The translations under genes and the position numbers were made by a program. The notes beneath the pieces are model-generated. The model did no database searches, was not told where the DNA came from, and saw only the letters and a program-made list of their open reading frames with translations. From contig NZ_JAJOYR010000001.1 of assembly GCF_021202945.1 (NCBI RefSeq), positions 2,399,543 to 2,463,542 of the forward strand: DNA of 64,000 nucleotides. Direction: 5' to 3'. Positions 17,597 to 27,868 of the stretch are shown in pieces (position 1 is the first letter of the stretch; each line of letters starts with the position of its first letter). This stretch comes from Stenotrophomonas sp. SY1 (GTDB lineage Bacteria; Pseudomonadota; Gammaproteobacteria; Xanthomonadales; Xanthomonadaceae).

Positions 17597-18265
17597 ATGA
17601 CCAGCGTCAACACCGACCTTTACGGTTCACTCGGCCTTACCGGCCAGACCACCGCCAACACCAAGAAGAAGGACAGCCTCGACCAGGCCGACTTCCTGAA
17701 ACTGATGACCACCCAGTTGCAGCATCAGGACCCCACCAAGCCGATGGACAACAGCCAGATGGTTGCGCAGATGGCGCAGCTGTCCACCGTGCAGGGCATC
17801 ACCGATCTCAACAACACGGTCAAGGGCTTCCAGAGCGCGATGTCCAGCGACCAGATCCTGCGTGGTGCGGCACTGGTCGGCCATGAAGTGCTGGTCCCTT
17901 CGACCAAGCTCTCGCTGGGCGAGGAAGGCAATGCCAGCGGCACCGTAGCCGCCCCGAGCCCCGGCACCGTCACCATCGACATCACCGATGCCAATGGCGT
18001 GAAGGTGGACCAGCTCAGCGTCACCGCCGACGCCGCCGGTGAAGTGGCTTTCGACTGGGACGGCACCGACGCCGACGGCAAGCGCATGCCCGCCGGCAGC
18101 TACACGCTGACTGCTACCCACACCGACTCCAGTGGCGCGCAAAGCAAGCTCAGCACCTACGTTCAGGCCGAAGTCGAGAGCGTGACCGTCGGCTCGGACG
18201 GCCTGTACCTGAATCTCAAGGATCTGGGCACCGCCCCGCTCGACTACGTGCTCCGCATCAGCTGA
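17597..18265 (+). CDS. flgD: Flagellar hook capping protein FlgD
   Basis: A 222-residue scaffold that caps the growing hook and is absent from the finished flagellum. The N-terminal motif DQADFLKLMTTQLQHQDPTK at about 30-49 is diagnostic. Then come the Ig/tudor-like parts (VAFDWDGTDADGKRMPAGSY). No signal peptide, as expected for type III export. Confidence 0.96.
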   Translation: MTSVNTDLYGSLGLTGQTTANTKKKDSLDQADFLKLMTTQLQHQDPTKPMDNSQMVAQMAQLSTVQGITDLNNTVKGFQSAMSSDQILRGAALVGHEVLVPSTKLSLGEEGNASGTVAAPSPGTVTIDITDANGVKVDQLSVTADAAGEVAFDWDGTDADGKRMPAGSYTLTATHTDSSGAQSKLSTYVQAEVESVTVGSDGLYLNLKDLGTAPLDYVLRIS

Positions 18266-18297
18266 GCCAACCCACGCATTCGCCAGGAGTAACCATC

Positions 18298-19518
18298 ATG
18301 GGTTTCAACGTATCGCTGTCCGGCATCAATGCCGCCAACGCTGACCTGAACGTCACCGCCAACAACATCGCCAACGTCAACACCACCGGCTTCAAGGAAT
18401 CGCGCGCCGAATTCGCCGACATGTTCAACTCGACCAGCTATGGCCTGTCGAGCAATGCCATCGGCTCGGGCGTGCGCCTGACCAACGTTGCCCAGCAGTT
18501 CTCGCAGGGCAACATCGACCAGACCGGCCGCAGCCTGGACTTGGCGGTGGAAGGCGAAGGCTTCTTCACCATGAGCATGAACGGCAGCCGCGTGTACTCG
18601 CGCGCCGGCAACTTCCAGACCGACAACAACGGTTACGTGGTCAATCCGCAGGGTGCACGCCTGCAGGTGTTCGCCCCCAGCGCAGACGGCACGCGCTTCG
18701 ATGGCCAGCTCACCGACCTGCAACTGCTGACCACCGACAGCCCGCCCAAGCAGAGCAGCCTGGTCAACATGGCCTTCACCCTGCCCGGCAACGCCGCCGA
18801 GCCGACGGTGGGCACCTTCGACCCGACCGACTCCAACAGCTACAACCATTCCACCGGCGGCGTGACCGTGTATGACTCGCTGGGCGTGAGCCACATGCAG
18901 ACGTCCTACTTCGTGAAGACCGCCAACGCCAACGAATGGGAAGTGCACAACTACGTCGACGGCCAGCCGGCCGGCACACCGACCCTCCTGCAGTTCTCCG
19001 ACAGCGGCACGCTGACCAACCCGGCCAACGGCCGCGTCACACTGGATCCGTTCACCCCCAGCACCGGCGCCGGCGTGGTCAACCTGACCCTGGATCTTTC
19101 CGGCTCGACCCAGTACGGCGAGAAGTTCGCCATGCGCGATACCCGCCAGGACGGCTACGCGGCGGGCAAGCTCAACGAGATCAGCATCTCCGAGGAAGGC
19201 GTCGTCTACGCGCGTTACTCCAACGGCGATGACAAGCCGCTGGGCCAGGTGGCGCTGACCACGTTCAACAATCCGCAGGGCCTGCAGAACCAGGGCAACA
19301 ACCTGTGGGTTGAGACCTTCTCCTCCGGCAGCCCGCGTACCGGTGCACCGGACAGCTCGGACCTGGGCCAGATCCAGGCCGGCTCACTGGAAGCCTCGAC
19401 CGTGGACCTGACCGAGCAGCTGGTGAACATGATCGTGGCCCAGCGCAACTTCCAGGCCAACGCGCAGATGGTTTCCACGCAGGACCAGATCACCCAGACG
19501 ATCATCAACATCCGTTGA
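18298..19518 (+). CDS. flgE: Flagellar hook protein FlgE
   Basis: A 406-residue hook subunit. The N-terminus MGFNVSLSGINAANADLNVT, then NNIANVNTTGFKESRAEF, and the C-terminal QLVNMIVAQRNFQANAQMVS are the conserved hook helices. The variable middle domain is of normal size. AGGAG lies about 9 bases before the ATG. FlgF follows after a 101-bp gap with no promoter I recognise. Confidence 0.96.
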   Translation: MGFNVSLSGINAANADLNVTANNIANVNTTGFKESRAEFADMFNSTSYGLSSNAIGSGVRLTNVAQQFSQGNIDQTGRSLDLAVEGEGFFTMSMNGSRVYSRAGNFQTDNNGYVVNPQGARLQVFAPSADGTRFDGQLTDLQLLTTDSPPKQSSLVNMAFTLPGNAAEPTVGTFDPTDSNSYNHSTGGVTVYDSLGVSHMQTSYFVKTANANEWEVHNYVDGQPAGTPTLLQFSDSGTLTNPANGRVTLDPFTPSTGAGVVNLTLDLSGSTQYGEKFAMRDTRQDGYAAGKLNEISISEEGVVYARYSNGDDKPLGQVALTTFNNPQGLQNQGNNLWVETFSSGSPRTGAPDSSDLGQIQAGSLEASTVDLTEQLVNMIVAQRNFQANAQMVSTQDQITQTIINIR

Positions 19519-19619
19519 TGACGCAGGGATTGAGGAACCCGGGAGCGGGAGATGGCGAAAGCCTCACCCGCCCCTGATTCACCAATCCCCAACCCCGACT
19601 CCCTCATACCGGCCCCCAG

Positions 19620-20369
19620 ATGGACAAAGCCCTTTACGTCGCCATGACCGGTGCCCGCGCCTCGCTTCAGGCGCAATCCACCGTCTCGCACAACCTGGCC
19701 AATGCCAACACCCCCGGCTTCAAGGAAGCGCTGGCAAACACCGAGGCATTCCGCATCCAGGGGCCGGGCTTTGCTTCGCGCGTGGATGCACTGCACGTGG
19801 ATGCAGGTTTCAACCGCCGCGTCGGTGCGCAGCAGATCACCGGCAATGCATTGGATCTGTCGTTGCAGCCGGGCAACTGGCTGGCCGTGCAATCGGTCGA
19901 TGGCAGCGAGGCCTATACACGCGGCGGCGCGCTGTCGTTGACCCCCAATGGGCAGCTTGTCACCGCCGAAGGCAATGCCGTGCTCGATGAGAACGGCAAC
20001 CCGGTTGCGGTGCCGCCGCACCAAGCGATCGAGATCGGTCATGACGGCACCTTGTCGATCATCCCGCTGGGCGAAGGCCCGCAGACCATGGCCATGATAG
20101 GCCGCCTGCGCGTGGTGGATGCGGACAACGAACAGCTGACCCGCGGCCTCGATGGCCTGATGCGCAACACCACCCCGCAACAGCCATTCGCCCAGGCGCA
20201 GGGCAAATCACTGGACAGCGGCGTGCTGGAATCCAGCAATGTGGATGCCGCCGGCGCACTGGTGCAGATGATCCAGCTACAGCGTCAGTTCGAGATGCAG
20301 GTGAAGGTCATCAAGCACGGTGACGAGAATGCGCGCAGTGCCAACACCCTGCTGCGACTGAACGGCTGA
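19620..20369 (+). CDS. flgF: Flagellar rod protein FlgF
   Basis: A 249-residue rod protein. MDKALYVAMTGARASLQAQS opens the gene, NLANANTPGFKEAL follows, and VQMIQLQRQFEMQVKVI closes it. Probably the last gene of flgBCDEF, because three REP pairs and a new sigma-54 promoter separate it from flgG. No clear ribosome site is seen at the ATG, so translation may be coupled or weak. Confidence 0.94.
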   Translation: MDKALYVAMTGARASLQAQSTVSHNLANANTPGFKEALANTEAFRIQGPGFASRVDALHVDAGFNRRVGAQQITGNALDLSLQPGNWLAVQSVDGSEAYTRGGALSLTPNGQLVTAEGNAVLDENGNPVAVPPHQAIEIGHDGTLSIIPLGEGPQTMAMIGRLRVVDADNEQLTRGLDGLMRNTTPQQPFAQAQGKSLDSGVLESSNVDAAGALVQMIQLQRQFEMQVKVIKHGDENARSANTLLRLNG

Positions 20370-20376
20370 CGCGAAT

Positions 20377-20501
20377 TGTAGGAGCGGCGTAAGCCGCGAA
20401 GCTGATGATGCCGGAACAACAGCAACATCCGCGATCCTGGCGTCGCCATTTTCAAGGCGCTTCTTTCTGCTACGAGCTTCGCGGCTCACGCCGCTCCTAC
20501 A
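20377..20501. repeat. REP inverted pair 1 between flgF and flgG
   Basis: Left TGTAGGAGCGGCGTAAGCC... at 20377-20402 and right GCTTCGCGGCTCACGCC... at 20476-20501, about 73 bp apart. It starts eight bases after the flgF stop codon. Confidence 0.92.
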
Positions 20502-20524
20502 AGAAGTGAGGAGCGCTCGCCGCC

Positions 20525-20646
20525 GTAGGAGCGGCCTTGGCCGCGAGGCTGGCAATGCGGGAACAACAGCACCAATCGCCATCCCTGGATCAGCGATGAC
20601 ATGGCGCGCTCCGTGCTGCGTGCTTCGCGGCTGACGCCGCTCCTAC
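20525..20646. repeat. REP inverted pair 2 between flgF and flgG
   Basis: Left GTAGGAGCGGCCTTGGCC... at 20525-20549, right GCTTCGCGGCTGACGCC... at 20622-20646. The stems keep pairing although the central bases differ from pair 1. Confidence 0.92.
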
Positions 20647-20670
20647 AAGTAGCAGGGGACACGCGCCCTC

Positions 20671-20793
20671 GCAGGAGTGGCGTAAGCCGCGAAACCGGCG
20701 CCACCGCAACAACAGCGCGAATCGCGATTCCCCAAATCGCCATCGGCACGACGCTTCCGACGCCACGCGCTTCGCGGCCAAGGCCGCTCCTAC
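20671..20793. repeat. REP inverted pair 3 between flgF and flgG
   Basis: Left GCAGGAGTGGCGTAAGCC... at 20671-20693 (degenerate head), right GCTTCGCGGCCAAGGCC... at 20769-20793. Together the three pairs fill most of the 533-bp gap; only the last about 100 bp holds control signals for flgG. Confidence 0.9.
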
Positions 20794-20833
20794 GACAGCG
20801 CTGCATCCGGCGCCAACATCCCGCCGCCATTTC

Positions 20834-20849
20834 TGGCACGGCCCATGCA
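20834..20849 (+). promoter_or_regulatory. Sigma-54 promoter of flgG
   Basis: TGGCACGGCCCATGCA: the GG-N10-GC core is exact, with ATGC instead of TTGC at -12. Predicted leader of flgG about 43 bases. Confidence 0.78.
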
Positions 20850-20902
20850 TTGACTACGGCAAGGGCCGCCGTGGCCGGCATCAGCAGCAGAGGAACCGCA
20901 CC

Positions 20903-21688
20903 ATGAATCAGGCATTGTGGGTCGCAAAGACCGGCCTGGACGCGCAACAGACGCGCATGTCCGTTGTCTCCAACAACCTGGCCAACACCAACACCACCGG
21001 ATTCAAGCGTGACCGCGCCAGCTTTGAAGACCTGCTCTATCAGCAGGTGCGACAGCCCGGTGGTTCCTCCTCGGCGCAGACGCAGTTGCCGACTGGCCTG
21101 CAGCTGGGTACCGGTGTGCGCGTGGTCGCCACGTCCAAGCACTTCGAACAGGGCAGCCAGCAGCAGACCGGGCGCGCGATGGATGTGATGGTCAATGGGC
21201 GCGGCTTCTTCGAAGTGATGATGCCCGACGGCACTTCCGCCTACACGCGCGACGGCAGCTTCCAGATCAACGCCCAGGGCGAGATGGTCACCAACAGTGG
21301 TTATCCGGTGCAGCCGGGCATCCAGATCCCCGAAGGGGCGCAGTCGATGACCATCGGCACCGACGGCACCATCAGCGTGAAGATGGCCGGCGAAGCGGCC
21401 TCGGTGGAAATCGGCTCCTTGACGCTCACCGATTTCATCAACCCGGCGGGCCTGCAATCCAAGGGCGAAAACCTGTACCTGGAAACCACCGCCTCCGGCC
21501 CCGCCCAGAACGGAACACCCGGCCTCAACGGCCTGGGCAGTGTCGTGCAGGGTGCGCTGGAAGGCAGCAACGTCAATGTGGTCGAAGAACTGGTGTCGAT
21601 GATCGAAACCCAGCGCGCCTATGAAATGAATGCGAAGGCCATCTCCACCACCGACTCGATGCTCGGCTACCTCAACAACAACGTCTGA
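20903..21688 (+). CDS. flgG: Flagellar distal rod protein FlgG
   Basis: A 261-residue distal rod subunit. [20 protein letters not shown], then [20 protein letters not shown], and [20 protein letters not shown] at the end are the family hallmarks. Normal length. It heads a new operon, flgGHIJKL, behind its own sigma-54 promoter. Confidence 0.97.
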   Translation: MNQALWVAKTGLDAQQTRMSVVSNNLANTNTTGFKRDRASFEDLLYQQVRQPGGSSSAQTQLPTGLQLGTGVRVVATSKHFEQGSQQQTGRAMDVMVNGRGFFEVMMPDGTSAYTRDGSFQINAQGEMVTNSGYPVQPGIQIPEGAQSMTIGTDGTISVKMAGEAASVEIGSLTLTDFINPAGLQSKGENLYLETTASGPAQNGTPGLNGLGSVVQGALEGSNVNVVEELVSMIETQRAYEMNAKAISTTDSMLGYLNNNV

Positions 21689-21707
21689 GCTGCCCAGGAG
21701 TCCCGTC

Positions 21708-22397
21708 ATGAACCGCACCACGTTGCTGCGCCATCTTTCCGTCGCCGTATCCGTCGCCCTGCTGGGTGGCTGCACGCTGGCCGGAGATGTCCGCCCCTAC
21801 CCGATGATGGCGCCGATCCAGCCCATCGTCGCGCCCGCGGCCACGCCCAGCGCCGGCGCCATCTACGCCGCAGGGCCTGGCCTGAATCTTTACGGCGACC
21901 GGCGTGCGCGTGATGTTGGTGACCTGCTGACCATCACCCTGGTCGAGAACACCACCGCCACCACCACCGCAAGTACCGCCATCAGCAAGGACTCGAACAT
22001 CGAGATCGGGTCGCCAACGCTGTTCGGCGCACCGGTCACGCTGGGCGGCAAGGACATCCTCAGCGCATCGGCCGGCGGCGAACGCGATTTCACCGGCAAG
22101 GGCAACAGCGCGCAGAGCAACCGCCTGCAAGGCAATGTGACCGTCACGGTGATCCAGCGCCTGCCCAACGGCAATCTGGTAGTGCAGGGGCAGAAGAACC
22201 TGCGCCTGAACCAGGGCGATGAACTGGTGCAGATCCAGGGCGTGGTACGCGCAGCCGACATCAGCACCGAGAACACCATTCCCTCCAGCCGCGTTGCTGA
22301 TGCGCGCATCGTCTACGGTGGCCGTGGCGCGGTTGCCCAGTCCAACGCGATGGGTTGGCTGGGCCGCTTCTTCAACTCAGCGTTCGCGCTGTTCTGA
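21708..22397 (+). CDS. flgH: Flagellar L-ring lipoprotein FlgH
   Basis: A 229-residue outer-membrane lipoprotein. A lipobox LLGGC puts the lipidated cysteine at about residue 22. [21 protein letters not shown] sequence and [18 protein letters not shown] are typical of FlgH, which forms the L ring around the rod. CAGGAG lies about 10 bases before ATG 21708. The frame extends upstream into flgG but without a signal sequence. Confidence 0.95.
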   Translation: MNRTTLLRHLSVAVSVALLGGCTLAGDVRPYPMMAPIQPIVAPAATPSAGAIYAAGPGLNLYGDRRARDVGDLLTITLVENTTATTTASTAISKDSNIEIGSPTLFGAPVTLGGKDILSASAGGERDFTGKGNSAQSNRLQGNVTVTVIQRLPNGNLVVQGQKNLRLNQGDELVQIQGVVRAADISTENTIPSSRVADARIVYGGRGAVAQSNAMGWLGRFFNSAFALF

Positions 22398-22399
22398 GC

Positions 22400-23518
22400 A
22401 TGACCATGCGTACTTTCCCTTTTCTCCGTAGCGCGTTGCTGGTGCTGGCCGTGGCCTGCGCCCTGCCCGCCCATGCCGAGCGCATCAAGGACCTTGCCCA
22501 GGTCGGCGGCGTGCGCGGCAATGCGCTGGTGGGTTACGGCCTGGTGGTTGGCCTGGATGGCAGCGGTGACCGCACCAGCCAGGCACCGTTCACCGTGCAG
22601 AGCCTGAAGAACCTGCTGGGCGAACTCGGCGTCAACGTGCCGTCCAACGTCAACCCACAGTTGAAGAACGTTGCCGCCGTCGCGATCCACGCCGAGTTGC
22701 CGCCATTCGCCAAGCCAGGCCAGGCCATCGACATCACCGTGTCCTCGGTCGGCAACGCGGTATCGCTGCGCGGTGGTTCGCTGTTGATGGCGCCGCTGAA
22801 AGGCGCCGACGGCCAGGTCTACGCCATCGCCCAGGGCAACCTGGTGGTCGGTGGTTTCGGTGCGCAGGGCAAGGACGGCTCGCGCATGTCGGTCAACATT
22901 CCCAGCGTCGGCCGCATCCCCAACGGTGCCACCGTCGAGCGCGCCCTGCCCGACGTGTTTGCCGGCGCCAGCGAAATCACCCTGAACCTGCACCAGAACG
23001 ATTTCACCACCGTCTCGCGGATGGTCAGCGCGTTGAACTCAACCTTCGGCGATGGTGCCGCGCGTGCGGTTGATGGCGTCACCGTCGCCGTGCAGGCGCC
23101 AACCGACCCCGGCGCGCGCATCGGCATGCTGGCGCGTATCGAAAACGTGGAGCTCTCGCCAGGCACTGCGCCGGCGCGGGTGGTGGTCAACTCACGCACC
23201 GGCACCGTGGTGATCGGCGCGCAGGTGCGGGTCAGCCCGGCCGCGATCGCCCACGGCTCCTTGACGGTGACCGTCAGCGAATCGGCGCAGATCAGCCAGC
23301 CAAACGCCTTTGCCGGCGGCCAGACCGTGGCCGTGCCGCAATCGACCATCACCGCCAGCAATGAAGGCAGCCGCATGTTCCGCTTCGATGGCGGCGCGAC
23401 GCTGGATGAAATCGTGCGCGCGGTCAATGAGGTCGGCGCCGCACCGGGTGACCTGATCGCCATCCTGGAAGCACTCAAGCAGGCCGGTGCGTTGAGCGCC
23501 GAGCTTGAGGTGATCTGA
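22400..23518 (+). CDS. flgI: Flagellar P-ring protein FlgI
   Basis: A 372-residue periplasmic protein with a signal peptide ([16 protein letters not shown]) and the family start of the mature protein, [32 protein letters not shown] sequence follows. FlgI forms the P ring in the peptidoglycan layer with help from FlgA. ATG 22400 lies two bases after the flgH stop; ATG 22406 is an alternative start. No ribosome site, so coupling to flgH is likely. Confidence 0.95.
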   Translation: MTMRTFPFLRSALLVLAVACALPAHAERIKDLAQVGGVRGNALVGYGLVVGLDGSGDRTSQAPFTVQSLKNLLGELGVNVPSNVNPQLKNVAAVAIHAELPPFAKPGQAIDITVSSVGNAVSLRGGSLLMAPLKGADGQVYAIAQGNLVVGGFGAQGKDGSRMSVNIPSVGRIPNGATVERALPDVFAGASEITLNLHQNDFTTVSRMVSALNSTFGDGAARAVDGVTVAVQAPTDPGARIGMLARIENVELSPGTAPARVVVNSRTGTVVIGAQVRVSPAAIAHGSLTVTVSESAQISQPNAFAGGQTVAVPQSTITASNEGSRMFRFDGGATLDEIVRAVNEVGAAPGDLIAILEALKQAGALSAELEVI

Positions 23519-23519
23519 C

Positions 23520-24710
23520 ATGCGCATCGCCGCCTCGCCACTGGAACTGAATCCTGCCCTTGCCAACGACCCGGCCAAGATCGACAAGGTCGCCCGTCAG
23601 CTTGAAGGCCAGTTCGCGCAGATGCTGATCAAGAGCATGCGCGCGGCGAGCTTTGGCGATTCGCTGTTCCCCGGCGAGAACCAGATGTTTCGCGAGATGT
23701 ACGACCAGCGCATCGCCGAACAGATGACGCGCGGTCGCGGGCTGGGATTGTCCTCGGTGATTGCCCGGCAGCTGGGCGCGGCCGATGCCGCCGGCAATAC
23801 GCCGGTCGATCCCGCACTGAAACCCAGCGACGCCGCCCGCGCCTATCAGCTCAACGCACCGCCCGCAGCGGCGCTGCCCCTGCATGGCAGTACGCCAGCG
23901 CTGGATGATCCATTGGCGCAGCTTGGCGCCAGCGAACGTGCTGCCTACATGACGCCGCAGGCGCAGGCGCTTGACCTGATTGCCGGCCGCGACACCAGCA
24001 GCCTGCATGCCGCGCTGGGCAGCAACAATCCCTACGAATCCCCGGGGTTGGCCGATGCACCGGACTGGGCAGTGGGCAACGACCGTTGGAACAATGTCAC
24101 GGCCAGCGAGCGCAGCCAGAGCGTGGACAATGCCCAGGCCAATCTTGCCGCCGACCAGCTTGGCAAGCACACCCCCGAAGGCTTCGTGGCCAGCATCTGG
24201 CCACATGCCGAACGCGCCGCGCGCGAACTCGGTGTCAACCCTCGCGCACTGGTCGCACAGGCAGCGCTGGAAACCGGCTGGGGCAAGCGCCACATCAAGC
24301 GCGACAACGGCGACAGCAGTCACAACCTGTTCGGCATCAAGGCCAACGGCTGGAGCGGTGAGCGCGCCACCACCGGCACCCACGAGTACGTCAACGGCCA
24401 GCGCCGCAATGAAACCGCCAGCTTCCGCGCCTACGGCTCGGTGGCCGAAAGCTTCGGCGACTACGTTCGCATGCTGAAGAACAGCCCGCGCTACCAGGCC
24501 GCACTCAAGGCCGGCAGCGATGTGCGTGGCTTCGCCCAGGGCCTGCAACGCGCCGGCTACGCAACCGATCCGTCCTACGCCGCAAAGATTGCCGCCATCG
24601 CCGCCGGACCCACCATCGAACGCGCGGTTGCCGCCATCGATGATGCCGGCACGCGATTCGGCCAGACCTTTGCCAGCACCACCGGTTTGACCGGCACCAC
24701 CCGTCGTTGA
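23520..24710 (+). CDS. flgJ: Flagellum-specific peptidoglycan hydrolase FlgJ
   Basis: A 396-residue two-domain protein. The rod-capping domain is at about 20-90 (LEGQFAQMLIKSMRAASF, then ENQMFREMYDQRIAEQM). A glucosaminidase domain is at about 220-370 with the catalytic glutamate E251 in AALETGWGK and GDSSHNLFGIKA. It opens the peptidoglycan for rod growth. The linker is longer than in E. coli. One base separates it from flgI. Confidence 0.95.
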   Translation: MRIAASPLELNPALANDPAKIDKVARQLEGQFAQMLIKSMRAASFGDSLFPGENQMFREMYDQRIAEQMTRGRGLGLSSVIARQLGAADAAGNTPVDPALKPSDAARAYQLNAPPAAALPLHGSTPALDDPLAQLGASERAAYMTPQAQALDLIAGRDTSSLHAALGSNNPYESPGLADAPDWAVGNDRWNNVTASERSQSVDNAQANLAADQLGKHTPEGFVASIWPHAERAARELGVNPRALVAQAALETGWGKRHIKRDNGDSSHNLFGIKANGWSGERATTGTHEYVNGQRRNETASFRAYGSVAESFGDYVRMLKNSPRYQAALKAGSDVRGFAQGLQRAGYATDPSYAAKIAAIAAGPTIERAVAAIDDAGTRFGQTFASTTGLTGTTRR

Positions 24711-24721
24711 GATAGACGCCC

Positions 24722-26599
24722 ATGTCCAATGTTCTTTCCACCGGTACCAGTGCGCTCATCGCGTTCCAGCGCGCACTGGCGACCGTCAGCCACAACGTGG
24801 CCAACATCAAGACCGACGGCTACAGCCGCCAGAGGGTGGACTTCGCCACGCGCAATCCCACCGATGTGGGCTACGGCGACGTGGGCAACGGCACCAGGAT
24901 CACCGACATCCGTCGCGTCGCCGACCAGTTGGCCATCTCGCGCCTGCTCGACAGCAACGGCGAGTTGGCCCGGTTGAAGCAGTTGTCCGGCATGGCTGAC
25001 CGCGTCGATGCGTTGTTCTCGGATACCGCCACTGGCGTCAATGGCGTGTGGTCCAACTTCTTCGATTCGATCAACGGCCTTTCCTCCAACGCATCGGCCA
25101 CGGCAGACCGCCGCAGCATGCTCGACAGCGCCACCACCCTGGTCAATCGCTTCAAGCAGCTCAACAGCAACCTTGATTCGCTGAACAGCGAAGTCAACAA
25201 CGGATTGATCTCCGCCGCCACCGAGGTCAACCGGCTGGCAGCGGAGATCGCCCAGATCAATGGTGTGATCGGAAGCAACGCTGCCGCCGCGGCACCGGAC
25301 CTGCTGGATCACCGCGATCAGCTCATCACCCAACTGGTTGGTTACACCGGCGGCACCGCGGTTATCCAGGACGGCGGCGTCATGAACGTCTACTCCGCCG
25401 GCGGTCATGCGCTGGTGGTGGGCACCACCGCCTCGGAGATCACCACCGCCACGGACCCCTACCGTCCCGAGCGGTTGCAGCTGGCGATCAAGACCCAGGG
25501 CATGACCGTCACCCTGGACAGCAAGGCGATGGGTGGCCAGATCGGCGGTTTCATGGAGTTCCGCGACACCGTGCTGACACCGGCACAGGCCGAACTGGGG
25601 CGTATTGCCGTGGGCTTGGCGCTGTCGTTCAACGATGCCCACCGCGAAGGCATGGACCTGTACGGGGACATGGGCGTCGACTTCTTCAACCTTGCACCTC
25701 CAAAGGTATCGGCACACAGCGGCAACACCGGCGGCGCCACGCTGACCGCCAGCTTTGGTGATACCACCGCGCTCGATGGCCAGAACCTGCTGTTGAAGTT
25801 CAACGGCACCAGCTGGGAAGCCACCCGCGCCGACACCGGCGCCAGCGTAGCGATGACCGGCAGCGGCACTGCGGCCGACCCGTTCGTGGTCAACGGCGTG
25901 GAATTCGTGGTCGGCGGCACCCCAGCGGCCAACGACCGCTTCCTGCTGCAGCCGACCGCCTCGGCAACCGATGGCCTGTCGGTTGCGATCACCGATCCTT
26001 CGCGCATCGCCGCAGCCAACCCGATCAACGGCGCGGCCAACGTGGGCAACACCGGCACCGGTGTGCTCGGCAAGATCGACGTGATCGACGTCAACAACCC
26101 GGCGCTGCTCAACCCGGCCAGCATCAGCTTCGTCGATGCCGACCATTACATGATCGATGGCACCGGCCCGTTCCCGTATACGCCGGGCCAGACCATCAGC
26201 GCCAATGGCTGGAGCATGGTGCTCGACGGCAAACCAGCCGCCGGCGACAGCTTCACCGTGGGCCGCACCGCCGCCGGCTCCAGCGACAACGGCAATGCGT
26301 CTCGCCTGGCAGCGGTGGAAGACGCCAAAGCCTTCAACAACGGCACGGTGACACTCAACGGCGCACTGGGCGGACTGACCACGCAGGTGGGCTCGGCCGC
26401 ACGCGCAGCCGAGTACTCGCTGCAGGCGCAGCAGACCATCAACGACAACGCCAAGGCGTCGCGCGACTCGATCTCCGGCGTCAACCTCGACGAGGAGGCA
26501 GCGGACATGCTGCGGCTGCAACAGGCTTACCAGGCCGCGTCGCAGCTGATCTCCACCGCCGACAACATGTTCCAGACGATTCTCAAGGCGGTGGGCTGA
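24722..26599 (+). CDS. flgK: Hook-filament junction protein FlgK
   Basis: A 625-residue junction protein, HAP1. The N-terminal hook-like motif (FQRALATVSHNVANIKTDGY) and C-terminal (DEEAADMLRLQQAYQAASQL, ISTADNMFQTIL) helices are conserved. The central region is large and Ala/Gly/Thr rich, as usual. Its TGA overlaps the flgL ATG. Confidence 0.95.
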   Translation: MSNVLSTGTSALIAFQRALATVSHNVANIKTDGYSRQRVDFATRNPTDVGYGDVGNGTRITDIRRVADQLAISRLLDSNGELARLKQLSGMADRVDALFSDTATGVNGVWSNFFDSINGLSSNASATADRRSMLDSATTLVNRFKQLNSNLDSLNSEVNNGLISAATEVNRLAAEIAQINGVIGSNAAAAAPDLLDHRDQLITQLVGYTGGTAVIQDGGVMNVYSAGGHALVVGTTASEITTATDPYRPERLQLAIKTQGMTVTLDSKAMGGQIGGFMEFRDTVLTPAQAELGRIAVGLALSFNDAHREGMDLYGDMGVDFFNLAPPKVSAHSGNTGGATLTASFGDTTALDGQNLLLKFNGTSWEATRADTGASVAMTGSGTAADPFVVNGVEFVVGGTPAANDRFLLQPTASATDGLSVAITDPSRIAAANPINGAANVGNTGTGVLGKIDVIDVNNPALLNPASISFVDADHYMIDGTGPFPYTPGQTISANGWSMVLDGKPAAGDSFTVGRTAAGSSDNGNASRLAAVEDAKAFNNGTVTLNGALGGLTTQVGSAARAAEYSLQAQQTINDNAKASRDSISGVNLDEEAADMLRLQQAYQAASQLISTADNMFQTILKAVG

Positions 26600-27801
26600 T
26601 GAACAACCGTATCTCCAGCAACATGATGTACGACCAGTCGGTGTCGCTGATGCTGGCCAAACAGAGCAAGCTCTCGCATCTGGAGCAGCAGCTGGCCACC
26701 GGCAAGAAGATCGTCACCGCCAAGGACGATCCGGTCGCAGCCGGTACAGCCGTCGGCATGGACCGCGTGCTGGCCGAACTGGAACAGTTGGGCAAGAACG
26801 CCGATACCGCGCAGAACCGCCTGGGGCTGCAGGAGAACGTGCTTGCGCAGGCCGGCGAGCTGCTGCAACGCGTGTCCGACCTCACCGTCCAGGCAAACAA
26901 CCCGGCACTGTCGCCCGAAGACCGCAAGACCGTGGCCAGCGAGCTGAAGTCGATCAAGGATTCGCTGCTGGCCCTTGCCAACACCACCGACGGTACCGGC
27001 CGCTATCTGTTCGGCGGCGCAGCCGATGCCAGCCCGCCGTTCTCGCTGACCAATGGCGTGGTCACCTACAACGGCGACCAGACCCAGCGCCAGGTGGAAG
27101 TCGCTCCGGGCACCTTCGTCAAGGATGCGTTGCCGGGCAGCGAGATCTTCATGCGCATCCGCACCGGTGACGGCACCGTCGATGGCCGCGCCGCCAGCAC
27201 CAATACCGGCCAGGCGGTACTCAACGATGTCAGCCGCGACGGCTCCGGCAGCTGGGATGGCTCCAGCTACACCCTGCGCTTCACCGCGCCGGATACCTAC
27301 GAGGTGGTCGACGCGAGCAACAACGTGGTCGGCACCGGCACCTACACCAGCGGTGAGGATGTCGTGTTCCAGGGGCTGCGCATGCGTATTGATGGCGCCC
27401 CCGCAGCGGGCGATGAATTCAGCGCAGGCACCGCCGGTGCCCGCGATGTGTTCGGCACCATCGACCAGCTGGTGCAGACCCTGCAGATGGATACCTCCAC
27501 CCCGGCGGCACGCGCGGCACAGCAGAACGCGCTGCAGGCCAGCATCCGCGACGTCCGCCAGGCGTCCAACGCCATGATCGACACGCGCGCGGCAGGTGGC
27601 GCACAGCTGCTGGCCATCGACAACGCCGCCGAGCAACGCGAAGCCAACACCGTCACCCTGAAGAGCACGCTCTCGCAGATGCGTGACCTCAACTACGCCG
27701 AGGCCATCGGGCAGTACCAGCTCGAAGGCGCGGCCCTGCAGGCGGCACAGACCATCTTCACCCAGATGCAGTCGATGTCGCTGTTCAACATGATCCGCTG
27801 A
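26599..27801 (+). CDS. flgL: Hook-filament junction protein FlgL
   Basis: A 400-residue flagellin-like protein, HAP3. The N-terminus NNRISSNMMYDQSVSLMLAK and SHLEQQLATGKKIVTAKDDP, and the C-terminal LNYAEAIGQYQLEGAALQAA, define FlgL. It joins hook and filament with FlgK. The start overlaps the flgK stop. The first flagellin gene follows after 67 bases without an evident promoter. Confidence 0.95.
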   Translation: MNNRISSNMMYDQSVSLMLAKQSKLSHLEQQLATGKKIVTAKDDPVAAGTAVGMDRVLAELEQLGKNADTAQNRLGLQENVLAQAGELLQRVSDLTVQANNPALSPEDRKTVASELKSIKDSLLALANTTDGTGRYLFGGAADASPPFSLTNGVVTYNGDQTQRQVEVAPGTFVKDALPGSEIFMRIRTGDGTVDGRAASTNTGQAVLNDVSRDGSGSWDGSSYTLRFTAPDTYEVVDASNNVVGTGTYTSGEDVVFQGLRMRIDGAPAAGDEFSAGTAGARDVFGTIDQLVQTLQMDTSTPAARAAQQNALQASIRDVRQASNAMIDTRAAGGAQLLAIDNAAEQREANTVTLKSTLSQMRDLNYAEAIGQYQLEGAALQAAQTIFTQMQSMSLFNMIR

Positions 27802-27868
27802 TCCAAATCCAAGGCAGCCACGCTGCCCTTCCACACCGCAAGGCACCGAGCACAACGGAGACGTACCC

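Noticed and set aside
27802..27868. A sigma-28 promoter before flagellin copy 1
   Set aside because: The best alignment (CAAA...GCCC with a 17-base spacer) misses the conserved positions.
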